A stretch of DNA of 64,000 nt, taken from positions 124,001 to 188,000 of the forward strand of contig CP172318.1 in assembly GCA_044336205.1 (NCBI GenBank), read 5' to 3'. Position numbers and translations under genes: made by a program. Shown here in pieces: positions 17,451 through 25,329 of the stretch (its first letter is position 1; each line of letters begins with the position of its first letter). Source of the stretch: Ruoffia sp044336205. GTDB lineage: Bacteria > Bacillota > Bacilli > Lactobacillales > Aerococcaceae. The notes beneath the pieces were generated by a model. It was not told where the DNA came from, made no database searches, and saw nothing but the letters and a program-made list of their open reading frames with translations.

Positions 17451-19001
17451 GTGATTGCATTGAAAGAAAAACAAACGATTATAAAACTCTACCTTGATGG
17501 GCTAAGCAAAAGAAAAATTGCTTTACTCACGAAGAAATCTAGGAATACCGTTGATAAATATATCAAGGAATATGAAAGAAGCAAGTATGAAGATGTTCGT
17601 GATCTTCCTATCGCAGAGGATATCGTGAAACCACCAACTTATAAAAAAAGAGTCGGTAGACGCAGAGTATTATCAGAATCAATTGAAGTAATGTTACGTG
17701 ATTTTATTAAAGAAAATGAGTGGAAAAAGAATCATGGCATGGCTAAACAACAAATGAAGATTGTAGACATGCATGAGAAGCTGCTCGAGCGTGGCTATTC
17801 TATTAGTTATACAACCGTTAGAAACTTCATTAACGAGGAGGTCACAAAAACAAAAGAAGTCTTTATCCGACGCCATGCGGAACCAGGATATGAGGTTGAA
17901 TTTGATTGGGGAGAGATAAAATTATTTATCGATGACAAGCTAAAAACATTTTCTTTGGCTGTATTTACTTTGGCGCATAGTAATTATCGTTTCGCTAGAA
18001 TTTATCAATCAGAATCCCAAATTTGTGTGTTAGACGTCCACACAAAATTTATCAGTCACATCGGCTTTATCCCTTCGGTTTTTACTTACGATAATATGAG
18101 AACGGTTGTTAAAAGCTTTATTGGAACAGAGAAAACCATTACCGGCAGCATGATTCATTTATCTAATTACTATCAATTTAAAATTCGTTTATGTGAACCA
18201 CGAAAAGGAAATGAAAAGGGACATGTGGAACGTAGTGTTGAGTTTATATGTCGTAAGGCATTTGCCTCAACTTATCGTTTCTCCAATTTAGAAGAGGCTC
18301 AAACTCATCTTAACAATGAATTAGAGAAACTCAATCAACGTTTGCATCACGAACACAAGGCTTCTCACCTGAAATTGATGCAGACAGAAAAAGAAAGGAT
18401 TGGCCCTACCATAATCGCTCCCTTCGATGTTTCTGAAATATTGGAATGTCGAGTGGATAAATATAGTACGGTTGTCATTAAGCAGAATCATTACTCTGTA
18501 CCAGAAGGTCATATTGGAAAATATATCATCGCAAAACTAAGTGCCGATCAAGTTAAGTTGTTTATTGAGGGTGAAATAATCGCAACACATAAACGTCATT
18601 GGGGTGTCCATCAGTGGGAAATGAATCTTTACCATTACTTAGAAACATTTAAAAGAAAAAAAGGTGCCTTGGCTCAAAGTGAATGTTTGAGACAAGCACC
18701 ACAACAAATAAAAAACCTTTACCACCATCATTATATAGGAAAAGAGAAAGAATTCATAATATTACTCCACTACATGAAGGACAATAACAACTTTGAACGT
18801 GTTATGGCAGCGGTCGAAGAACTGAATGGCATTCGTTGGGGATACGTTAGCACAGAAAGAATTTTATTTCTCTGCGAGCAATCAGAGCCGACAGAGGTAT
18901 CTCTGGCAAGAGATGAGACAACCCATCAATCGGAAAGCAATTTGAAAGCCTATGCGAATCTGTTTCATCAAGCAGATAAGGAGGTCATTCACTATGGATA
19001 A
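17451..19001 (+). CDS. istA: IS21 transposase IstA
   Basis: 516-residue transposase with an N-terminal helix-turn-helix (~8-40, KLYLDGLSKRKIALLTKKS) and a DDE core: Asp in FDWGE (~152), Asp in TYDNMRT (~222) and Glu in EKGHVER (~263). Start GTG 17451 after ATCAGGA; TTG 17460 is an alternative. The frame is intact. It overlaps istB by 8 bases. Confidence 0.93.
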   Translation: MIALKEKQTIIKLYLDGLSKRKIALLTKKSRNTVDKYIKEYERSKYEDVRDLPIAEDIVKPPTYKKRVGRRRVLSESIEVMLRDFIKENEWKKNHGMAKQQMKIVDMHEKLLERGYSISYTTVRNFINEEVTKTKEVFIRRHAEPGYEVEFDWGEIKLFIDDKLKTFSLAVFTLAHSNYRFARIYQSESQICVLDVHTKFISHIGFIPSVFTYDNMRTVVKSFIGTEKTITGSMIHLSNYYQFKIRLCEPRKGNEKGHVERSVEFICRKAFASTYRFSNLEEAQTHLNNELEKLNQRLHHEHKASHLKLMQTEKERIGPTIIAPFDVSEILECRVDKYSTVVIKQNHYSVPEGHIGKYIIAKLSADQVKLFIEGEIIATHKRHWGVHQWEMNLYHYLETFKRKKGALAQSECLRQAPQQIKNLYHHHYIGKEKEFIILLHYMKDNNNFERVMAAVEELNGIRWGYVSTERILFLCEQSEPTEVSLARDETTHQSESNLKAYANLFHQADKEVIHYG

Positions 19002-19764
19002 GAAAGAACGATTAATTGAGTTATGTAGAGAATTACGATTACCCAGTATTCGGAAAATGGTGCAAGAAGAAGGAACATTTCATAATCCAACCGAAGCCTT
19101 TACGATTCTTCTCCAAGTCTTAGAACAGGAAAAGAATGACCGCTTTATCCGGTCAAAACAAAATCGAATACGTATCGCTAATTTTCCACAAAAGAAATTA
19201 TTAGAAGAGTTAGACATAGATGCCTTACCAGAACAAGCACAGCAAAAGTTACCCCATCTTAAATCGTTAGATTTTATTAAAGAGGGACAAAATGTGATTT
19301 TAACTGGTTCGCCAGGTACTGGAAAATCACATATAGCGATAGGATTAGGGATGGAAGCTTGTTTAGCGGGCTATCGCGTCTTTTTTGCGACAGTCCCTTC
19401 CCTCATCAATCAGTTGAAAGAACATCGATCAGAAAGAACCTTACGCTCATTCGAATTAAAATTTGAAAACTACGATCTCGTCATTATTGATGAACTTGGG
19501 TATATCTCTTTCGACAAAGAAGGGGCGGAATTATTATTTTCACATCTATCTTTACGAGCGGGAAGAAAATCTACCATTATCACGAGTAATTTATCATTTT
19601 TAAAATGGCAAGAAATATTTCATGATCCAGTCCTAACAGCTGCCTTAACCGACCGTTTGACTCATAAATCACATGTTGTAAATATGGTCGGCCCTTCTTA
19701 CAGAATGAAAGAAACAGAACAATGGATAAAAGATAATTCAAAGATGACAGTGGCTCAATTTTAA
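18994..19764 (+). CDS. istB: IS21 helper ATPase IstB
   Basis: 256-residue DnaC-like AAA+ ATPase that assists IstA in target capture. Walker A GSPGTGKSH and Walker B VIIDELGY are intact. ATG 18994 follows AAGGAGG; the longer frame upstream is not used. Confidence 0.93.
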   Translation: MDKKERLIELCRELRLPSIRKMVQEEGTFHNPTEAFTILLQVLEQEKNDRFIRSKQNRIRIANFPQKKLLEELDIDALPEQAQQKLPHLKSLDFIKEGQNVILTGSPGTGKSHIAIGLGMEACLAGYRVFFATVPSLINQLKEHRSERTLRSFELKFENYDLVIIDELGYISFDKEGAELLFSHLSLRAGRKSTIITSNLSFLKWQEIFHDPVLTAALTDRLTHKSHVVNMVGPSYRMKETEQWIKDNSKMTVAQF

Positions 19765-19800
19765 ATTGCGAAATGGCTCACTTTTAACTTGCGAAATACA

Positions 19801-19995
19801 CAACTATTTGGGGTCACTCTAAATGACCTTGTCTTTTTTATGGACTGGACTTTTTGCCCAGCCTCTTTTGTTTTACTATTATTTTCAACGGCTAATAAAA
19901 ACTCATCGAATGTTATTGCTGAATTAACGAGCAATGTTGCATGATGTTCTTAAAGTTTTATTCTATTTGATCTTGTAGCATGTGAATCACTATAT
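19801..19995. other. junction sequence between IS21 and DUF2130 remnant
   Basis: No gene recognised. The minus-strand DUF2130 frame has already ended, and the rest of its C-terminal domain is absent, so a deletion joins IS21 to the gene remnant here. Confidence 0.4.
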
Positions 19996-20764
19996 TTATT
20001 TCTCATTTCTGTAATTAGTAGCTGTTTCATCTCCTTCGTTTTTCAATTCAAACATGATTGAAATAATTTCAGTGCCGTTATCGTCAAATTCGCGGTAGAT
20101 ATAATCTGCCTTGCTACCTGACTTAGCGTCGTTATCTTTGCCGAACTGAACATTCTTGAAAGCCGCCATTCTAAAACAGTTAAATTCAATCTCACAATGC
20201 TGTTCTAGACTTTCACCAACCATTTTAGTTGACTGCTTAGCTTTAAAGTCTTTATAGAAGGCGATAGTTTCTTCTTTTTGTTTGAGTTCAATTTCGTATT
20301 TCTCTTTGATTGAATTTTTCAATTTCGGTTTCCTTGGCTTGAAGTTTGAGTTGAGCTTCAAGCTCTGATAAAGCACTTTTATTTTTTGAAACAACTTGAT
20401 TCAATTCAAATGTCTTATCATGATTTAATGACTAGACTTGGGCTGACAATTCCGCAATTTGCTTTTCTTTAGCAGAGATTTCGGTTTCCATAAATTGATG
20501 GGTGTCTTTTTGACTATTTCTTTCTCGGTGGCGAAGTTGGCAATTTGATTTTGCAGTTTAATAAGTTCTTTTTCTTTATCTGCGAGAGCTTGTTGAATCT
20601 CGTATTCTTTTTGTTTTTCGAGCGATTGAGATTGTTTTTTTAATTTTGGCGGATTTTATAATGAAGTTAGCCACTTCAAAAAATCCAATTAAATAAAAAA
20701 CGCCATGTGAATTTCATGTTATTATTGAAGTTACCACACTCTCAATAGATAAGGATGAAATCAC

Positions 20765-21859
20765 ATGACGTATACTAATTCTAGCACACCATCACATAAA
20801 GGCAAACATCTCACCTATGAAGAACGGTGTCAAATTTCAATTTTGGTACAGGAAAGCTATTCAAATCGTCACATTGCTAAATCTATTAAACGTACCCCAC
20901 AAACAATCAACAATGAAATAAAACGTGGAACAATTCGTCAAATCCGTCGTCAAAAACAAAGGGGTAAAGTTTATACTTATACCTACCAGGTTTACGACCC
21001 AAAACTTGCTCAATCACGCTATGAAGACTTACGTAAAAATTCAGGTCGACGTCCTAAATGGGTTGATTCCACTGACTTTATTGATTGGTCTGATCAAAAG
21101 ATGTTAGAAGATGGATGGTCACCCGATACGGTGGTTGGTTTTGCGAAGCGTTACAATTTATTCGCAACCGAACTAATTCCTTACACCATTACGTTATACC
21201 ACTGGATTGATAGTGGTATAATGCGGACTAAAAATATCGACTTATTAGAGAAACTTTCTCGTAAGATAAAGAACCCTAGTCAAAAAGTTCGTCGTAATAA
21301 GCGAGTGCTTGGAACTTCCATTGAAGAACGCCCTCAATCAATTGATACTCGAGAAACAGTTGGTCATTGGGAAATCGACACCGTTATAGGGAATAAGAAA
21401 AAATCCGAGCCGGTATTACTCACGCTTGTTGAAAGACAAACACGCTTTGAAGTCATTCTAAAAATTGACGGAAAAGATGCTGAATCAGTCGATAAAGCAG
21501 TGGCGAATTTGATAGAACGAGCCGGTGATCAGTTTGAGTATATCTTTAAGAGTATCACATCAGATAACGGTTCAGAATTTTCAGGACTCCACGAAGGGTT
21601 ATCTGAGATATTAGATGTCTACTTTACGCATCCCTATGCCTCTTGGGAGAGAGGAACGAGTGAGAATCAACATAAATTCATTCGTCGTTTCATTCCAAAA
21701 GGTAACTCGATGAGTGACTTAACTCAACGCGATTGTTTGAGAATTCAACAATGGATGAATGATTATCCTAGGAAAATATTAGGTTATCAAACACCTCATG
21801 AAGTCTTTACTAAAGCCCTCAAAAAAGCAAGACAAGAGGAAGGACTCGTCAGTGCTTGA
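20765..21859 (+). CDS. IS30-family transposase
   Basis: 364 residues with an N-terminal HTH (LTYEERCQISILVQESYSNR...TINNEIKRG) and the IS30 DDE core: GHWEIDTVIG, TSDNGSEF and ENQHKFIRRFIPKG. The frame is intact and of normal length, so the element may be mobile. Confidence 0.93.
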   Translation: MTYTNSSTPSHKGKHLTYEERCQISILVQESYSNRHIAKSIKRTPQTINNEIKRGTIRQIRRQKQRGKVYTYTYQVYDPKLAQSRYEDLRKNSGRRPKWVDSTDFIDWSDQKMLEDGWSPDTVVGFAKRYNLFATELIPYTITLYHWIDSGIMRTKNIDLLEKLSRKIKNPSQKVRRNKRVLGTSIEERPQSIDTRETVGHWEIDTVIGNKKKSEPVLLTLVERQTRFEVILKIDGKDAESVDKAVANLIERAGDQFEYIFKSITSDNGSEFSGLHEGLSEILDVYFTHPYASWERGTSENQHKFIRRFIPKGNSMSDLTQRDCLRIQQWMNDYPRKILGYQTPHEVFTKALKKARQEEGLVSA

Positions 21860-21959
21860 CAACGAGCCTCCTTCGGTATGACTGATATAGTCTGGGAAGC
21901 TAGCAGAGTCCAGCCTTGGAATGACCCTATCATGCCTCAGCTCATTGTCAAGCACTGAC
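21848..21959. repeat. 19-bp inverted repeat across the IS30 transposase stop
   Basis: GTCAGTGCTTGACAACGAG (21848-21866) and CTCATTGTCAAGCACTGAC (21941-21959) are inverse complements but for one base. The left arm includes the transposase stop codon. Its role (terminator or protection from outside transcription) is inferred. Confidence 0.7.
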
Positions 21960-22196
21960 TAGATAGACCAATACAGTAAGTTAGTAGGTAACACATTGTT
22001 TACGATAGGTGGCTAACTTCAACTTGAAATTTCCGTTTTTTTAATTTTTTAATTCAATGATCTGTTCAAGCTTTTCAGAAATTTCGTCATTAAATTCTTT
22101 GGTTCGGACTTGATTGAGAATATCTGCATAGCCAGCCTCATCGACTGTAAAGGCTTTTCCGTAGTGTGGACATTTTATTTAGTGCATATTTTCCAC

Positions 22197-24068
22197 CTAA
22201 ACTCTTCCTATTTGTGATTCGGATATGATTCGCTTTACGTCTTCCAGATAATCATCTGTCACTTCTGGTAGCAATAGATTGCCTTCTATAGCATTCATCA
22301 TCACTGCCTCTTTTTCTTTCAGCCGATCATAAACTAATCGGTCAATGAAGCCGTTATGTGCCTTATTTCCATCTGTCATCAAGTAATAATAGCGCGTATA
22401 TTGATTATCATCTAAACCTAATCGGTGAATACGATCCCTAGATTGTAACATAAAAGTCAAATTGAAATTGTATTCAAAATAAACAGCATCATGAACTGAT
22501 TGATGCAATGAGATCGATTCGCCTAAAGTCGCTGGATTTGAAATAAGTACCTGAACAGGTCCACTACGAAATTGATTGATCAGCTCAACGCGGTCTTCTT
22601 TAGGTGTTTGTCCGTAAATCAAATGTGATAGTATTCCTTTTTCTTTTAACTCATTGTTTATTTTGTGCATGGTGCCGACAAACATCCCCCAGACAATAAC
22701 TTTCTTGCCTTCAGCAACAAGTTGCTCAATGAGCTGCATTCCTGCGAGAAACTTAGGTGTCACCATCGTATTTAAACCGGCTTCTAGATACAAACGTTGT
22801 TTTGCTTTACGTTGTTCGGCCGAATCCAGAGCAGACTCAAGTGAATAATCAATCTCATCAGATAAAAAACCTAAGTCATGTAAATTAATTTTTTCAGTTA
22901 AAAGGGCGGGATTCGTTGAAGCTTGTAGTAATCGAATATATCGTCCTAAAACATTGGTTTCAACTTCGTGGATTGTTTTGGCCAAATCTGCTTGACTGTT
23001 ACTTGGTTGAATGATAACTAATTGGTCTGATTCTGCTTCAGGAACGTTCAAATCTTTTTTCGTCGTGCGCCAAAAAAAGGGCTGAATCTTCTCATTAATC
23101 TCTTCAGCATTTGATACTTCCAGATCATTAATATCCCAACCAAAGAATGATTCGTACTCATTATCATAGAGCAAGTGTAAAAAATTATACACATCCTTGT
23201 AAGAATTTGGGATGGGTGTTCCTGTAAGTACATAGTGATAACGTGCTTGCTTTCCCAACTCTAATGCGTTTCGAGCTCGTTTTCCTACTGGATTTTTAAT
23301 ACGGTGAACCTCATCGAATACAATCATCGTCTTTTCGTCAATTAAGGAATTTAAGACTGACAACTTCCAACCAAAGAGCGCTTCATAATTAATCACAATC
23401 ACATTGGCTACTCCCCAATTTGTTCGGATGTCACCTGGATTATCAAAATCTTTTAGGTTCATAAAGTAGAGTTGCCGTTTATCACCAAATACTTCATTAA
23501 ATTCTGTTCGCCAAGCCTCAAAGGCATTAAGAGGAGAAATTACTAACACTTTATTGACTTCATTCACAGCTGACGAAGAGAGATAAGCAAAAGCTCCATA
23601 GGTCATCGCAGTCTTGCCAGCCCCAGGCACACTAAAATTTGCAGCACGCTTCATAGTTGCTAAATAAAAACTCGCTTGAATTTGTTGTGGTTTCAAGGGA
23701 CGACTGATTTCTCGATCAACAATCTCTTCAAATTGCTGTACTTCTAAGTTCCAACGTTTATCGTATTCTTTAATAGTTATCCCGGCAATTCTCTGCTCGT
23801 CTATTGCATATCTATTTTGTTCAATAAACGCTTGTACTTCTTCATCTATTTCTAAATTGTTATCTAACCTATCATTAAGTTTTGCAATCAATTCAGTGAG
23901 TTGAACATAATTCAACTCACTTGAAAGTTCTAATTGATCAAGGTTTTGAAAATAAGAATGATACCTCTCCAAAATCCGACTCATTTTTCGAGTCTTTAAA
24001 ACGCCATCTTCGTTGTCAATGAACTTGAAGATACCTTCGTCACCGACTAACTTGACATTAAAGCTCAT
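22197..24068 (-). CDS. SNF2-family DEAD/DEAH helicase of the R-M island
   Basis: 623-residue superfamily 2 ATPase of SNF2 type. Walker A SVPGAGKT (146-153), motif II DEVH (252-255), motif III LTGTPIPNS and motif VI QSRDRIHRLG (~555-565) are all present. The family translocates on double-stranded DNA; no nuclease domain is evident. Residues 1-120 are a separate N-terminal region I do not recognise. Start ATG 24068 is preferred over 24074 by its distance from GAGGTG. It overlaps the end of the ParB-like gene and is thus coupled. In the island it probably works with the ParB-like protein; it is not part of a classical type III system. Confidence 0.88.
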   Translation of the reverse strand: MSFNVKLVGDEGIFKFIDNEDGVLKTRKMSRILERYHSYFQNLDQLELSSELNYVQLTELIAKLNDRLDNNLEIDEEVQAFIEQNRYAIDEQRIAGITIKEYDKRWNLEVQQFEEIVDREISRPLKPQQIQASFYLATMKRAANFSVPGAGKTAMTYGAFAYLSSSAVNEVNKVLVISPLNAFEAWRTEFNEVFGDKRQLYFMNLKDFDNPGDIRTNWGVANVIVINYEALFGWKLSVLNSLIDEKTMIVFDEVHRIKNPVGKRARNALELGKQARYHYVLTGTPIPNSYKDVYNFLHLLYDNEYESFFGWDINDLEVSNAEEINEKIQPFFWRTTKKDLNVPEAESDQLVIIQPSNSQADLAKTIHEVETNVLGRYIRLLQASTNPALLTEKINLHDLGFLSDEIDYSLESALDSAEQRKAKQRLYLEAGLNTMVTPKFLAGMQLIEQLVAEGKKVIVWGMFVGTMHKINNELKEKGILSHLIYGQTPKEDRVELINQFRSGPVQVLISNPATLGESISLHQSVHDAVYFEYNFNLTFMLQSRDRIHRLGLDDNQYTRYYYLMTDGNKAHNGFIDRLVYDRLKEKEAVMMNAIEGNLLLPEVTDDYLEDVKRIISESQIGRV

Positions 24069-25329
24069 CTTCATACACCTCTATTAGGTCGCTACTAATC
24101 AGATTGATATTAATGAGCGTGTCGCGGATCTCGACAACTTGATCTTTAGAAAAATTAGTAAACTGTAAATTACCTGTTAAGCCATTTCCACGCTTCATAT
24201 CATTTAGAGTGTTTAGTGTTTCTTTTACATTCGCAATAAAACTATCGACATTCTTTCCACGATTTTGACGATTGACAGTTTTATTATACACTTCACTGAT
24301 TTGACGCAATTCTGGCGTGGCTTCTTCTAGTCTTTTTCGATAATCTGCGGCAGATTGGATAGGCTGACTCTCTAGCTTATCACGAAAATCTTCAACGGTT
24401 TCTTCCACTTCATCATTAAAATGATTATTAACTGCAGAACCAACTATTTCCTTAACGTAATCACGAGATTCCCTTAACGTATCGCCACCCGTTAAGAAAG
24501 CTTTGCCTAAAAATGTGAATGTAGTTATCTTTGTCTGTTCATAGTTAGGGCCTTTATTCGGAAATAAAGACGATAATTTTTTGGCTAATTCATATAAATG
24601 AGTATAAAGTTTTAAGTCTTTTATAATATGATAATTATCTGAATTACTATTAATAAAGAGTAAGAAATCATGTATTAAGTCAACCGTTGCAATCCGACTT
24701 TCGACATCCTTCACACTGATATTGGATTCGATCGCGTAATCCTTAGCACTCATCAGTTTATCAATGATGACCGTCTTATAAATATCTACAGCCAAATCCA
24801 CAGGGTCATATTGAAGCTTTTCCTCAGTTCCCATTTGAATCGCCAACTCAAGCCGTTTAATCTGAGCACGGTCTGCTTTAGCATCATAGGTAAAGGGTAA
24901 AATTACCGCTTCAAAGTATTGACTTGTCCCTATTTCAGCTTGTAGCTGTCGTAAGGCGGTGAAACGGCGATTACCATCAATAATACGGCCATCTTGTAGC
25001 ACATACCCATAAACTTGTTGTCCTTTTTCTTTAATCGATTTTTTAGTTTTCTTTAAGGCAGCAGCATTATCTTCCTCAATAAAGGCTGCGATTTTATTGT
25101 TATAGTCAGGATCTAATTCGTCAGGATGAGGGGAGAGTGTTCCAAATTCTCTACGAATCTGAGTAGAGATTCTTCCGTTCTCATCGTTATAATATAAATA
25201 TTTTAACGGGATACGATACACATCAAGCATCGTGTCTATTAATTTTGGAATCGTGGTCGGTAATTTGGGTTTGGCACCTGTTTCAGTAATATCGCCAGAC
25301 TCTGCTAGATTCATCAAATTAGTTGTCAT
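24058..25329 (-). CDS. ParB/sulfiredoxin-like domain protein of the R-M island
   Basis: 423 residues. A ParB-N/sulfiredoxin-type motif IIDGNRRFTAL lies at ~116-126, after VYGYVLQDGR. Family members bind or cut DNA, or act as NTPases; which applies here cannot be seen. Residues 40-60 hold LKYLYYNDENGRISTQIRRE, whose YYNDENG also occurs in the C-terminal half of Res. The C-terminal half (~200-423) is helical and unfamiliar. ATG 25329 follows AAAGGTGG and overlaps the Res stop by 11 bases; the end overlaps the helicase start. Tight coupling on both sides argues for a role in one complex with Res and the helicase. Confidence 0.8.
   Translation of the reverse strand: MTTNLMNLAESGDITETGAKPKLPTTIPKLIDTMLDVYRIPLKYLYYNDENGRISTQIRREFGTLSPHPDELDPDYNNKIAAFIEEDNAAALKKTKKSIKEKGQQVYGYVLQDGRIIDGNRRFTALRQLQAEIGTSQYFEAVILPFTYDAKADRAQIKRLELAIQMGTEEKLQYDPVDLAVDIYKTVIIDKLMSAKDYAIESNISVKDVESRIATVDLIHDFLLFINSNSDNYHIIKDLKLYTHLYELAKKLSSLFPNKGPNYEQTKITTFTFLGKAFLTGGDTLRESRDYVKEIVGSAVNNHFNDEVEETVEDFRDKLESQPIQSAADYRKRLEEATPELRQISEVYNKTVNRQNRGKNVDSFIANVKETLNTLNDMKRGNGLTGNLQFTNFSKDQVVEIRDTLININLISSDLIEVYEDEL

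Larger units (their letters stand above)
17349..19800 (+). mobile_element. IS21-family insertion sequence
   Basis: Terminal repeats TGTATATGTTAACTTAAAAG (17349 rightward) and TGTATTTCGCAAGTTAAAAG (19800 leftward, minus strand) both run into GTGAGCCA. A second internal GAGCCAC repeat follows on each side, as in IS21 multiple terminal repeats. It carries istA and istB. The flanks do not share a 4-8 bp duplication, so one flank has been rearranged since insertion. Confidence 0.9.
20650..22035 (+). mobile_element. IS30-family insertion sequence
   Basis: Imperfect inverted repeats CGGATTTTATAATGAAGTTA (from 20650) and CGGAAATTTCAAGTTGAAGT (from 22035, minus strand) lead into TTAGCCAC. The flanks TTTTTTTAATTTT on both sides may be the target duplication. 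It contains one transposase and sits inside the DUF2130 gene, opposite in orientation. The exact ends are uncertain by a few bases. Confidence 0.85.
19996..22187 (-). pseudogene. DUF2130 protein gene, decayed and split by IS30
   Basis: DUF2130 (PF09903) protein of unknown function. The start, ATG at 22185-22187, lies 9 nt after the helicase stop with GGTGG in front, so it is the next gene of the operon. Codon 3 is TAA (probably GAA originally), then IKCPHYGKAFTVDEAGYADI follows, the zinc-ribbon-like N-terminus of the family. IS30 interrupts the frame after QIIELKN. Beyond it a coiled-coil part with several frameshifts (20395-20650) leads to the C-terminal DUF2130 core (19996-20394): FGKDNDAKSGSKADYIYRE, then SIMFELKNEGDE. 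The E-x-K with upstream acidic residues resembles a PD-(D/E)xK nuclease core (inference). The C-terminus is also lost. Confidence 0.85.
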
